DNA from: Chthonomonadaceae bacterium
GTDB lineage: Bacteria; Armatimonadota; Fimbriimonadia; Fimbriimonadales; Fimbriimonadaceae
Length of the DNA: 64,000 nt
Direction of reading: 5' to 3'
Assembly (NCBI GenBank): GCA_015709495.1
Contig: CP054189.1
Location: forward strand, 496,001 to 560,000
In this document: positions 33,594-42,129 of the stretch, in pieces
How the letters are laid out: each line of letters begins with the position of its first letter
Position numbering within the stretch: position 1 is the stretch's first letter
The notes under the pieces: generated by a model
Databases searched by the model: none
What the model was told of the DNA's origin: nothing
The model's input: only the letters and a program-made list of their open reading frames with translations
Made by a program: the position numbers and the translations under genes

Positions 33594-35603
33594 TTACCCA
33601 ACGACGCCTTGCGTGCTGGCGGTCGGCTTCGGCTTCTCAGATGCGGACGGCGCGCTCAAAGGCTCCCAGTAGAGCTCGGCGGTGGACCAGGTCTTTTCGA
33701 ACCAAGTGCCCGAAGGACACACAACGGGAAACCACCATGCGCTGGGGCGACGGCCCGCGCTTTCCAGTCCGCGCGAGGCGATCACGGCCTGTCGGAGCAT
33801 CCGAATCCGTTTGACTTCGGCTTCGATCTCGATGCTCCGCCTGCGATCGTGAAGCTGAAGCACTTCGTCACTCCGCACGACGCCCCGTTGCCTTTGAAGC
33901 GACGCGCGAACATCGATCCGAGCTTGCTCGATGTCCCTCGCCAGGTCCTTGAGAGCGCCTTCGAAGCCCCGCCGTTCTTCGAGCCTTTCGGGTTCGGGCT
34001 CCCGCCGAAAAATGTGAGATCGGAAGTGCTCGCCTTTCTGGACCTCGGTTTGCGCCCGGAGAGTGCGGAGCCGCTTCAACTCCGCGAGGGTTTCCTTGCG
34101 ACGCTCGCGCTCCTGGCTCACCTCCGCAGAAATCGTCGCCAGCCGCTCATGGATGGCTTCGTACTCCTGGGCCAGCGTGTTCCAGGCTCCCCCCACGCGT
34201 TCATCGAGGAACCGGATCAGGTCGAGCGGCCGCCGAATCTCCGCCAACGTCGCCATGAGTTGCGTTTGTTCGGATTTCACCTGTCTCCAACGGGAAGCCA
34301 AGCTCGGCGCGCACAGGTCCCCCGTTCCAAAAGGTCCCTGCAGTTCATCCGGCAAGCGAAACCACAGTCTGCAATCCGCCAAAGCGTCCCATGCGGGGTA
34401 GCGCACCCGCAAAATCGGATGGACCTTCAGGTCGATCCCACGATCCGCCATCTGCCGAAGGAACTTGGCAGTGTGCCGCACGTATCCGCTCGCCCCTTCG
34501 TGAAACACGAACACGAACTCCCGCGCCAACATGGAGATCAGCGTGACCGCCTTGCCTAAAATCACGCAGTTCGGACCGAATTTGCTCTCCAACGCCTTCG
34601 CCAAGTCAAAGACCGAAGTTGCGGGCCGTTCGAGGGGCACAAACTGAGTCTCGGGAGTCATGATGATCGCGCTCCGATTGCCCAAACGAAGCGTGCCCCG
34701 CCCCTTTCCAGGAATCAGAACGTCGAACGGGACCGCTCCCGACCCGAAACGGTCGAGCGTGTAGATTTCTGTGCCTTCGACCGCGCTGTTGTACGCCTCG
34801 GCGGCCAGAGTGGAGCGCTCAGGATCGAGGAACGCGCCAAGCACCTCGAACCGGGGGCGCCCGCAGGTGTGGGTGTTGAACTGAAGCAGGTCCGACGTTC
34901 TCGTGACTTCGATCTCGGTGTGCGCCCCGGACGCAAACGAGTACAGGGAGGGCAAGAGCTCGGCGTAGAGGTCCGCCAGGGTCCGAACGTCGGAGGCCGC
35001 CGTCGTCTGGACGATGGACATGAGTTCGTCGAATTTATGGCCTGCCTCGATGCGCTCGGGCGGTTCGACGCATTGAACGGTTCGGTCGCCCGCCCACTTG
35101 AGGGCTGCGAGCAGTTCCGGGAGAATCGGCTCGAGTTCCAATTCGCACACGACGGGAGGCACGGGATCGAGCGACACAAGGCCTCTCCATCCGAAGGCTT
35201 CCGTCGCCTCATCCAGCAGTCCAGGATGCCGCCGGGCCACCCGGTCCAAATTGGCTCCGTGGAGGGTTAGTTCGTGCCGCGAGACCACCGTTTCCGAGCC
35301 GAACAACGCCGAAAATTCGCCCGCCGCGCTCCATAGGCTCCGAGTGGTGGTGTCGTTATGGGGCAAGGCCACGAACCTCTTGCCGCTGTGATCGGGTGAG
35401 GGGTGTTTGGAAAGATAGTCGGTGTCGTGAACTCCCGCAATGAGCTTACGGGGGGAGCCGCGTCTGGCGAGTTCAAGGGCGAGACCCGCCTTCATGGGCT
35501 CGTCCCAAAGCACGGTTTGCCCGAGCGCCAACAAAGGGGCGTCGGGGGCTCTTCGGTCGAGTTCGTCGACCGCTTCCGCCAAAGAAAACGACTTACAGTC
35601 CAT
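33594..35603 (-). CDS. Unknown 669-residue protein within the fatty-acid operon
   Basis: I do not recognise a family. The first ~330 residues are mixed alpha/beta, with LLALGQTVLWDEPMKAGLALEL and LIAGVHDTDYLSKHP near the start. The middle region (FVFVFHEGASGYVRHTAKFLRQMADRGIDL) looks enzymatic but shows no known motif. Residues ~440-590 are strongly charged and helical, probably a long coiled coil (ISAEVSQERERRKETLAELK). The C-terminus has a small W-rich domain (WWFPVVCPSGTWFEK). No signal peptide or membrane helix is seen. It sits 67 bases after fabH and 9 before fabD, so it is very likely co-transcribed with them. A role tied to lipid synthesis is only positional inference. Confidence 0.75.
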   Translation of the reverse strand: MDCKSFSLAEAVDELDRRAPDAPLLALGQTVLWDEPMKAGLALELARRGSPRKLIAGVHDTDYLSKHPSPDHSGKRFVALPHNDTTTRSLWSAAGEFSALFGSETVVSRHELTLHGANLDRVARRHPGLLDEATEAFGWRGLVSLDPVPPVVCELELEPILPELLAALKWAGDRTVQCVEPPERIEAGHKFDELMSIVQTTAASDVRTLADLYAELLPSLYSFASGAHTEIEVTRTSDLLQFNTHTCGRPRFEVLGAFLDPERSTLAAEAYNSAVEGTEIYTLDRFGSGAVPFDVLIPGKGRGTLRLGNRSAIIMTPETQFVPLERPATSVFDLAKALESKFGPNCVILGKAVTLISMLAREFVFVFHEGASGYVRHTAKFLRQMADRGIDLKVHPILRVRYPAWDALADCRLWFRLPDELQGPFGTGDLCAPSLASRWRQVKSEQTQLMATLAEIRRPLDLIRFLDERVGGAWNTLAQEYEAIHERLATISAEVSQERERRKETLAELKRLRTLRAQTEVQKGEHFRSHIFRREPEPERLEERRGFEGALKDLARDIEQARIDVRASLQRQRGVVRSDEVLQLHDRRRSIEIEAEVKRIRMLRQAVIASRGLESAGRRPSAWWFPVVCPSGTWFEKTWSTAELYWEPLSAPSASEKPKPTASTQGVVG

Positions 35604-35670
35604 CCGCTGGGCTTGGACTCCTCTTACCCATCATACGGCATCCCCGCTCCGGGCGTTGGCAAGCGGCCTA

Positions 35671-36657
35671 TCACCAGCGGATCAGGTTCGCGCCCCACAC
35701 CAAGCCCGCTCCGAACCCGACGGTCATCACGACCATTCCCTCTTGCAGCCTTCCCGACTCCGCCGCTTCTGAAAGCGCCAACGGGATCGAGCCTCCGCTT
35801 GTATTGCCGTACTTCTCGATGTTAAGAAACACCTTGTCTTCCGGTAGGTTGATGCGCTCGGCCGCGGAGAGGATGATGCGAAGGTTCGCTTGGTGCGGCA
35901 CGAAGAGGTCCACATCAGAGGCCTCCATCCCGGCTTGTTCGAGAACCTTGCAGCAGGCGTCGCCCATCGCCTGCACAGCGAAACGGTACACCTCTCGGCC
36001 CGCCATGAAGATCGCCGTTCGAGCGTTCGTTTTTTCGAGCGTGCCGGTGGGAAACCGAGAGCCACCCGCCTGGAGGTCGATATGGACCGCGCCCGCCCCA
36101 TCCGACCGAATGACCGTGTTGATCACCCCTCGATCGGTGTTCGCTCGGGATTCGAGAACGACCGCGCCCGCCCCATCGCCGAACAAAACGCAGGTGGAGC
36201 GGTCGGTCCAGTTCACGAACTTGGTCAGAACGTCCGCGCCGATGACGAGCGCCCTTTTCGCCCGTCCCGATTCGAGCATGGAGGAAGCCACATTGAGCGA
36301 GTAGATGAATCCGGCACAGGCCGCTCCCACGTCGAACGCGGCGGCGTTTTTCGCTCCGATGTTCTCTTGAATCAGGCAGGCCGTCGATGGGAACGGCATG
36401 TCTCCGGTCACCGTCCCGCAGATCACCAGGTCCAAGTCCATCGGGTCGACGCCGGCGCTCGCAAGGGCCTTCTGGGCAGCGCGAGCCCCCAAGACGCTGG
36501 CGGTTTCGTCCTCCGAGGAAATCCGCCGCTCCTTGATGCCCGTTCTCTGGACGATCCACTCGTCCGTCGTATCCACAATTCGTTCGAGGTCCTCATTGGT
36601 CAGGACCTGGTCAGGGACGCTATGCCCGATTCCGACGATTACACTACGAATCGACAT
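35671..36657 (-). CDS. fabH: 3-oxoacyl-[ACP] synthase III FabH
   Basis: This 328-residue KAS III starts fatty acid synthesis by condensing acetyl-CoA (or a branched acyl-CoA) with malonyl-ACP. The Cys-His-Asn triad is visible: VGAACAGFIYSLN, VPHQANLRI and EKYGNTSGGSIPLAL. It follows plsX by 4 bases, the classic plsX-fabH order. Confidence 0.96.
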   Translation of the reverse strand: MSIRSVIVGIGHSVPDQVLTNEDLERIVDTTDEWIVQRTGIKERRISSEDETASVLGARAAQKALASAGVDPMDLDLVICGTVTGDMPFPSTACLIQENIGAKNAAAFDVGAACAGFIYSLNVASSMLESGRAKRALVIGADVLTKFVNWTDRSTCVLFGDGAGAVVLESRANTDRGVINTVIRSDGAGAVHIDLQAGGSRFPTGTLEKTNARTAIFMAGREVYRFAVQAMGDACCKVLEQAGMEASDVDLFVPHQANLRIILSAAERINLPEDKVFLNIEKYGNTSGGSIPLALSEAAESGRLQEGMVVMTVGFGAGLVWGANLIRW

Positions 36658-36661
36658 TCCT

Positions 36662-37651
36662 CTAACCTTTGAGTTCTTCCAAGATGGAGTCGCGTATCTG
36701 CCCCACTAAGTCGAGTTCGACCGCCGCTTGCGCCTGCAACAGCGCGTTGAAGATCGCCTTGGCGTTGCTTCTGCCATGACAGATGATACAGTTTCCGTTC
36801 AATCCGAGCAGAGGAGAACCGCCGACCTCAGCGTAGTCCATCCGCCTTGCCAGTCGCCGCATCAGCCGCTTGAGGGGAGCATACATCAACCGAAGCGCCG
36901 GGTTCTTCGGCACCTCTCTGCGGATCGCCTCGACAAAGAACTCGGCAACGCCTTCGGCTGTCTTCAACACGATGTTGCCGACAAAGGCGTCGCAAACGAC
37001 CACATCGCAGCCGGATCGGAACAGCTCCTTGCCTTCGATGTTTCCCCGAAACCAAGGGTACTTCGACAGCAGCGCGTAGCTCTGTTTGCTGAACGCGTTG
37101 CCTTTGCCCTCCTCTTCTCCGATGTTCATCAAGTGGACGCTGGGCGAAGCTCGGCCCATCATGCTCTTGGCGTAGGCTCGCCCCATCAGCGCGAACTCCA
37201 CAAGGTGCTCGGGGTCGACGTCGGGGCTTGCGCCCGCGTCGAGCAGTAAGAAATGACGATCGATTCCGGGGATCAAGCTGGCGATCGCGGGACGGTGAAA
37301 CCCGTGAATCTGCCGCCAAGCCAAAAGGCACGCAGCGGTGCAGGCTCCGGTGTTCCCAGCCGAAACGACGCATTGCGCCTCGCCCGACTTCACCAGGTTG
37401 GCGGCGACCACGAGCGAGCTGTCCTTCTTCCTGCGAATCGCGTCGAGCGGCTTTTCATGCATCTCGATGTTCTCGGTCGCAGGATGGATCCCGATATTGC
37501 TCGGACAGGCCTCGGCCAAGTGAGGCCGAATCTTGTCAGGGTCGCCCACAAGGAGCACCTCATGCCGCAGCTTCGGCGCAGCCATCAGCGCTCCGCGCAC
37601 GATTTGCTCGGGGGCATGGTCGCCCCCCATGGCATCGAGCGCGATTCTCAA
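36662..37651 (-). CDS. plsX: Phosphate acyltransferase PlsX
   Basis: PlsX converts acyl-ACP to acyl-phosphate for PlsY (present at 62588) in phosphatidic acid synthesis. This 329-residue copy has the N-terminal IALDAMGGDHAP signature, ATENIEMHEKPLDAIRRKKDSS and VVSAGNTGA. The start is TTG at 37651, overlapping the yceD stop (TTGA); the longer in-frame extension to 37990 is in yceD and has no PlsX similarity. No rpmF separates yceD and plsX. Confidence 0.95.
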   Translation of the reverse strand: MRIALDAMGGDHAPEQIVRGALMAAPKLRHEVLLVGDPDKIRPHLAEACPSNIGIHPATENIEMHEKPLDAIRRKKDSSLVVAANLVKSGEAQCVVSAGNTGACTAACLLAWRQIHGFHRPAIASLIPGIDRHFLLLDAGASPDVDPEHLVEFALMGRAYAKSMMGRASPSVHLMNIGEEEGKGNAFSKQSYALLSKYPWFRGNIEGKELFRSGCDVVVCDAFVGNIVLKTAEGVAEFFVEAIRREVPKNPALRLMYAPLKRLMRRLARRMDYAEVGGSPLLGLNGNCIICHGRSNAKAIFNALLQAQAAVELDLVGQIRDSILEELKG

Positions 37652-38187
37652 TGCCGCTCGTCCTCCGTAGGCTCGATGAGGTTCTTGAGCTTCTCGAACT
37701 CGGTGCGCCCCGGAACGTCGCCTCCCAATTGATGGGGGGCGGTGTCGTTCGGACATGGGAGGTCCCAACCGAACTTGCAGAGCGGCTGGATCGGCAGCGA
37801 CACGATAAGGCTCTGCCTGAGCAGGGCGTCGAGGATCAGGCTGTTGCCCTCGAACAAGGGGAACGGTTCGTCCGCCACGACGCGGGCCTGATCGCCGGTT
37901 CCGTAGCAAGCCGCAACGCCCTCGACGGCGAACTGCTCGTCGATCTCGAACGACACGGGCGCCTCCAGAGGGCTTCCGCAGCGCGCGCAAGGAACGATCA
38001 CTCCGGCGGTGAACTCCCCCGACAGCAACAGCAGATTGCCGGTACTCACGGCTTCGAGCCCGCCCTGAACGGAGTCGATCAATTCAACGTCGGAGTCGGG
38101 CCCCAATCGGGAATTCACATCGAATCGGATTTTGCGGCCCGGGTGTTGCAGAGCTTCATTCAGGTCGAGGGTTCCCTGCGATCTCAT
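37648..38187 (-). CDS. yceD: YceD/DUF177 family protein
   Basis: This 179-residue acidic protein matches DUF177: a Cys pair in VPCARCGSPLEAPVSFEIDEQF and a second Cys set in PLCKFGWDLPCPN, with a middle NSLILDALLRQSLIVSLPIQPLC. YceD affects 23S rRNA levels in E. coli and its plant relatives are needed for 23S maturation. It is usually followed by rpmF then plsX; here rpmF is missing and plsX overlaps directly. TACAAT lies 13 bases before the ATG (plus-strand 38201-38206) and probably drives the whole leftward operon. Confidence 0.85.
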   Translation of the reverse strand: MRSQGTLDLNEALQHPGRKIRFDVNSRLGPDSDVELIDSVQGGLEAVSTGNLLLLSGEFTAGVIVPCARCGSPLEAPVSFEIDEQFAVEGVAACYGTGDQARVVADEPFPLFEGNSLILDALLRQSLIVSLPIQPLCKFGWDLPCPNDTAPHQLGGDVPGRTEFEKLKNLIEPTEDERH

Positions 38188-38290
38188 GGAAGTGCGAGAG
38201 ATTGTACCTACGCGGCGCGTTTTGGCTTTGCTGCAACGGCTCAAACCATTGGGGGTTCTGAAAACGTCTGCTAAAAAGAGTCGGGAATCT

Positions 38291-38299
38291 TGCTATACT
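38291..38299 (+). promoter_or_regulatory. Extended -10 promoter of the lipoprotein-proteasome operon
   Basis: TGCTATACT gives an extended -10 (TG-n-TATACT, hexamer 38294-38299). The lipoprotein start lies 52 bases downstream with a GAGGTGATGGAG ribosome site. No good -35 box is apparent, which extended -10 promoters tolerate. It is the only promoter I see for lipoprotein-dop-UBact-prcB. Confidence 0.5.
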
Positions 38300-38351
38300 T
38301 AGACCCGTTTCAGGTAAGCCATCCTGGAAACACGCGTGAGGTGATGGAGTT

Positions 38352-39653
38352 TTGAATCGCTGGGCGAACTTGTTAGCTTGCGCAGTCGTAGTGACTGCGA
38401 TCGGTTGCGCTGGCGCTGGAAATGATCCAGGCGGCGGCGGTGGAGGCGGCGGCGGAGGTGGCGACTCGATCGCCTCCGTGAACTCGGCTCTCTTCAACCA
38501 GCCGGGCCGGGTTGAGGCCACGTACAACAGTGGCCAAGGCCGCGCCGTCGACTCGCCGACGGCCGTGCTTCGACGACTGTACATCGAAGACAATATCGGG
38601 TTGGTCGAGACTTTGCTGCAAAGCGAGGTCAAGATTCAACTCGATGGATACACCTCCCAAAGCATGGAATTGAATCCGCCGATGACGGGATTCAGCGTTC
38701 CGATCGCAAGCCGAAAGTTTGGGATATTCCCGCTCGAAGTGCAGGCCATCGAGGTCGAGCAGTTCGACGGGTCGTTCGTTCGGTACCAGAACACGAACGG
38801 CTCGCCCCTGCTATCGCAACTCTTCCCGACGCGAATTACGGCGATGCCGGGACGAATCACGAGCTTGCAGATCTTCCTCGACGACGCGACCCTGAACCAC
38901 GACGGCTCGGGAGTTCAGTTCGACCGCCCGAGGTTCGAAGGCATCAATTTCGATCCGACCGAAGGCATGATCATGGGCTTCCTTTCGGACTACGTGATGT
39001 TTGACATCACCAACGTCGCGAATAAGCCTGAGATGAGCACCGGTGGTTTCGCCAACCGCGTGTACTTCAGCGGCGACTCGATCGCGCTCAGCCTCGATCC
39101 GGCACAAGGCGGCTCGCCGTTCGAAGTCCTCACTCCTCTGCTCGATCCGATCGAAGGTTTGGTCACCCCGCCGAACGCTCAGTTCAGCGCGCCCGGCCAG
39201 TACACCCTCCGGCAGATTGACCCGAGAGACTTGAGCAATATCGCACGAATCACCGCCCTGCAAGGCATCTGGCGGCCCTATTGGGATCCCAACCCGACCC
39301 AATCGCTGCTGCTGAACGTGGGCGCCTTTGAAGTCATCACCATCCCGAACAGCACCGACGGAGCCAAGCAAGAGATCGTCATGATCGAGCGCAACGGCGC
39401 AGGTCAAATCGTCAACATGCACTTTGGCGAAGTTGACTTTTCCGCCGGTACGTTCGCCGTGTGGCCGATCGACCAGGTCGATACGGGCGATGGCTCGAAC
39501 GAAGTCAACGGCACCGTTACGGACATCGTTTACCGAGCCGGAGTGCCCAGCCCGACCTATCGCGACATCCGCGAAGGCCGGTTCGCGATCACCTCCGGGT
39601 CGGTTCCCGCTGGCTATAGCGCCTCCGGCAGGTTCGTCGTCCTGCGGTTGTAG
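38352..39653 (+). CDS. Poly-glycine-linker lipoprotein, unknown function
   Basis: This 433-residue protein has a lipoprotein signal (LLACAVVVTAIGC, Cys about residue 19) and then an 11-Gly run that tethers the mature domain. The remainder is beta-rich with repeated hydrophobic/Gly patterns and no recognised enzyme motif. The start is TTG at 38352, with a GGTGATGGAG-type ribosome site. Its stop codon directly abuts the dop start, so an outer-membrane or periplasmic lipoprotein is co-transcribed with the cytoplasmic UBact-proteasome genes, an odd pairing. A four-base signal overlap is absent; spacing is zero. Confidence 0.75.
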   Translation: MNRWANLLACAVVVTAIGCAGAGNDPGGGGGGGGGGGDSIASVNSALFNQPGRVEATYNSGQGRAVDSPTAVLRRLYIEDNIGLVETLLQSEVKIQLDGYTSQSMELNPPMTGFSVPIASRKFGIFPLEVQAIEVEQFDGSFVRYQNTNGSPLLSQLFPTRITAMPGRITSLQIFLDDATLNHDGSGVQFDRPRFEGINFDPTEGMIMGFLSDYVMFDITNVANKPEMSTGGFANRVYFSGDSIALSLDPAQGGSPFEVLTPLLDPIEGLVTPPNAQFSAPGQYTLRQIDPRDLSNIARITALQGIWRPYWDPNPTQSLLLNVGAFEVITIPNSTDGAKQEIVMIERNGAGQIVNMHFGEVDFSAGTFAVWPIDQVDTGDGSNEVNGTVTDIVYRAGVPSPTYRDIREGRFAITSGSVPAGYSASGRFVVLRL

Positions 39654-41153
39654 ATGAACCGGATCCTTCTGGGCGCAGAGACCGAGTACGGACTGTTCGT
39701 AGAAGGTCGCTCGCCGGAGGATCAGGTCGAAGATGCGAAAGCGCTCGTCCGGTCATATCCGGGCGAGTGCTTTTTAGGTTGGGACTACCGGGACGAGACG
39801 CCCCGTAGCGATCTCAGGGGATTCGAGGTCGGCCAGCTTAGCGTCGATCCGAACGATCAGAAGTTCGAGCGTGAAGACGCTTCCTCGTGGGACTCTGAAT
39901 CGCGAGCCGACCGGGTCTTGCCGAACGGCGCGAGGCTCTACAACGACCACGGACACCCCGAATACGCCACGCCGGAGTGTTGGAGCGTCGGCGAATTGGT
40001 CCGTCACGATCTGGCGGGAGAGTGGGCGGTTCAAAGGGCGGCTAGAGCCTTTGAGGCCCACACCGAACGCCGCGTTCGCCTCTACAAGAACAACACGGAC
40101 TACCACGGAGCTTCCTATGGCGCTCACGAAAGCTACCTCGCGCCCCGATCATTGGTGTTCGAAGAACTCTACGCAGCCGTGTCTCCGATTCTCGTGGCGA
40201 GAACGGTTCTTTGCGGCGCAGGGAAGGTAGGAAGCGAGTCGGGCAAGGCGTGCGACTATCAGCTAAGCCAGCGGGCGGACTTCCTCACGACTTCTTGCAG
40301 CGTCGATACGCTCTATCGTAGGCCCGTGTTCAACACGCGCGACGAGCCTCACGCCGACCCGACTCATTGGATTCGGCTCCACGTCATCGCCGGGGACGCC
40401 AACTTGAGCCCGGCCGCGATCGCCGCAAGGTTCGGGCTCGTCAAGCTCGCGCTGATGCTCGCCGCAGTGGGTCGCGCTCCGAAGTTTTCGATCTCCGACC
40501 TCCCCCGCGCGCTGAACGGGGTGAGCCGAGACGCAACGCACCGCTTCGAAATCCCGCTCGAAAGCGGCCGGACCACCTCCGCTTACGAGGTCTTGCTGGG
40601 CTATTTCGCGGCGTTCGAGCAGGCGGCCACCGCTGGCGAGGAGTTCTGCGACGAGGACGCGAACGAGATGCTCGCGTTGATTCCAACCTGGAAGAAAGAC
40701 CTCGAATCGCTCCAAGAGGGCTTCGAGCGCTTCGCGGCGCGTTCGGATTGGGCTGCAAAGAAGCTGCTTCTCGATCAGGTCGCCACCGATCTCCCCGGCG
40801 GATGGAAGAGTCGAGACCTGCAATCCTATGACCTCGAATTCCACAATATCGACCCCGACGAGGGGCTCTACTTCGCTCTACTGGAAATGGGCGCGGTCGA
40901 TCCACGCCCCGCTCCCGCGGAACTGGAAGAAAGGCTGGCGCGAGTTCTTGAACCGACGAGGGCCGCCGTTCGATCGGCTCTCGTCCGCAATCACAAGGAG
41001 AACCTCGTCTCGGTGAACTGGCGACGGGTAGCCCTCAGGCATGAAGGCGGGATCGTTGAACTCGATCTTGCGCCCGAGCGAGTCTATCCGCAGGAACTCG
41101 ATGGATTGTCCGACGTAGGTACTCTTGTAGCCCAACTATCGGAGGAGTCATGA
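39654..41153 (+). CDS. dop: Dop-like Pup/UBact deamidase (Pup ligase/deamidase superfamily)
   Basis: This 499-residue protein is of the Dop/PafA glutamine-synthetase-like family. Visible marks are GAETEYGLF (metal-binding Glu pair, residues 9 and 11), the catalytic Asp98 in NGARLYNDHGHPEYATPE, YKNNTDYHGASYGAHESYL, CGAGKVGSESG, and NTRDEPHADPTHWIRLHVIAGDAN. An acidic insert at residues ~45-85 corresponds to the Dop-loop, absent from PafA, so deamidase/depupylase is favoured over ligase. It would convert the C-terminal Gln of the adjacent UBact protein to Glu and may remove UBact from targets. Whether it also ligates is unknown. It is coupled to UBact by ATGA. Confidence 0.85.
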   Translation: MNRILLGAETEYGLFVEGRSPEDQVEDAKALVRSYPGECFLGWDYRDETPRSDLRGFEVGQLSVDPNDQKFEREDASSWDSESRADRVLPNGARLYNDHGHPEYATPECWSVGELVRHDLAGEWAVQRAARAFEAHTERRVRLYKNNTDYHGASYGAHESYLAPRSLVFEELYAAVSPILVARTVLCGAGKVGSESGKACDYQLSQRADFLTTSCSVDTLYRRPVFNTRDEPHADPTHWIRLHVIAGDANLSPAAIAARFGLVKLALMLAAVGRAPKFSISDLPRALNGVSRDATHRFEIPLESGRTTSAYEVLLGYFAAFEQAATAGEEFCDEDANEMLALIPTWKKDLESLQEGFERFAARSDWAAKKLLLDQVATDLPGGWKSRDLQSYDLEFHNIDPDEGLYFALLEMGAVDPRPAPAELEERLARVLEPTRAAVRSALVRNHKENLVSVNWRRVALRHEGGIVELDLAPERVYPQELDGLSDVGTLVAQLSEES

Positions 41154-41335
41154 CGATTCGAGGAGACGAACGAAAGGTCCGCAAGGTGGGACCTGCCCCC
41201 AAGTCCAAGCAGGACGACACAGGCCCAAGCCGCCCTAACGTGCCGAAACCAGGCGGGCCCAACGAACTGATCAAGCGCCTCCGCAAGGTCGATCCCGACC
41301 AAGCCAAGAAGTACCGCCAGCGGTCGGGACAATGA
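41150..41335 (+). CDS. ubact: UBact, Pup-like ubiquitin-like protein
   Basis: This is a 61-residue, highly charged, probably disordered protein. The N-terminal half is basic and Pro/Ser-rich; the C-terminal half carries the UBact signature ending in RKVDPDQAKKYRQRSGQ. Like mycobacterial Pup it ends in Gln, so deamidation to Glu is expected before isopeptide attachment to target lysines. UBact was described in several Gram-negative phyla, including Armatimonadota, as the modifier of a proteasome system. The flanking ATGA overlaps with dop and prcB make this a compact three-gene module. The match is by motif and context; no other small protein family fits as well. Confidence 0.88.
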   Translation: MTIRGDERKVRKVGPAPKSKQDDTGPSRPNVPKPGGPNELIKRLRKVDPDQAKKYRQRSGQ

Positions 41336-42099
41336 AAAGTTCAATTCATCAAACGTTTGCCGAACTCGTCGGCTTCCCGCCTGCGAATTGGGCCGCGGCC
41401 CCCAGCAAAGCGCTTCAGGCGCACGGCACGACGGTCTTGGCGCTCAGGTTCGATGAAGGCGTGATCGTGCTCGGCGACCGCAGGGCGACGGCGGGCAACC
41501 TCGTCATGTACGACCAAGCAGAGAAGATCATGGCCATCGACGACTTCACCTTGTTGGCCCTGAGCGGTTCGTTCGCGAAATCAGTGGAATCCGCCCGATT
41601 CCTGAAGCACTCATTCAAGTACTACCGTAGATTGACCCTCGGCCAGCTCTCTCTCGACGGCAAGCTCCAGGAGATCTCCCGCGTGATGGCTTCGAACTTT
41701 GAACTCGCGATGCAGGGAATCGGGGTGTTCCTCCCCATCGTCGCCGCTTACGACCCGGAGAGCGATAGCTTCCACCTCTACTTCTTTGACGGCGCGGGCG
41801 CCCGGTTCCAGAACCACGCATACGCTTGCGCCGGATCGGGGTCGGAGCGCATTCGAGGGGTGTTCGAGTACCTCACCCGAACCAAGGGACCTTGGGATTC
41901 AAGGCCGCTCGACGACGTTCTGTCAGACGGGCTGATCATGCTCGACATCGCGTCCGAGTTGGACTCGGCGACCGGCGGCTTCCGCAGGGTGTTGCCTACT
42001 GCGCGGGTCTTGCGCCGCGAAGGGGTAGGCCCGATCCCCGACGATCGGCTCGCGGCTGCGGCACAGGCCGTACTCGGCCAAAACGCGGCAAGGTCGTAA
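41332..42099 (+). CDS. prcB: 20S proteasome beta subunit PrcB
   Basis: This 255-residue Ntn hydrolase has a 32-residue propeptide ending HG, cut before Thr33, giving mature TTVLALRF. Counting from that Thr1, Asp17 lies in GDRRAT and Lys33 in QAEKIMA, the full catalytic triad; GSGSERIRG supplies the later serine loop. It is therefore an active peptidase subunit, expected to form the beta rings of a 20S core and digest UBact-tagged proteins. It overlaps UBact by ATGA. The next gene is a glycoside hydrolase, so no prcA follows. Confidence 0.93.
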   Translation: MKSSIHQTFAELVGFPPANWAAAPSKALQAHGTTVLALRFDEGVIVLGDRRATAGNLVMYDQAEKIMAIDDFTLLALSGSFAKSVESARFLKHSFKYYRRLTLGQLSLDGKLQEISRVMASNFELAMQGIGVFLPIVAAYDPESDSFHLYFFDGAGARFQNHAYACAGSGSERIRGVFEYLTRTKGPWDSRPLDDVLSDGLIMLDIASELDSATGGFRRVLPTARVLRREGVGPIPDDRLAAAAQAVLGQNAARS

Positions 42100-42129
42100 C
42101 TCCCGCGCACGAGCGGTCAGAATAGACGC

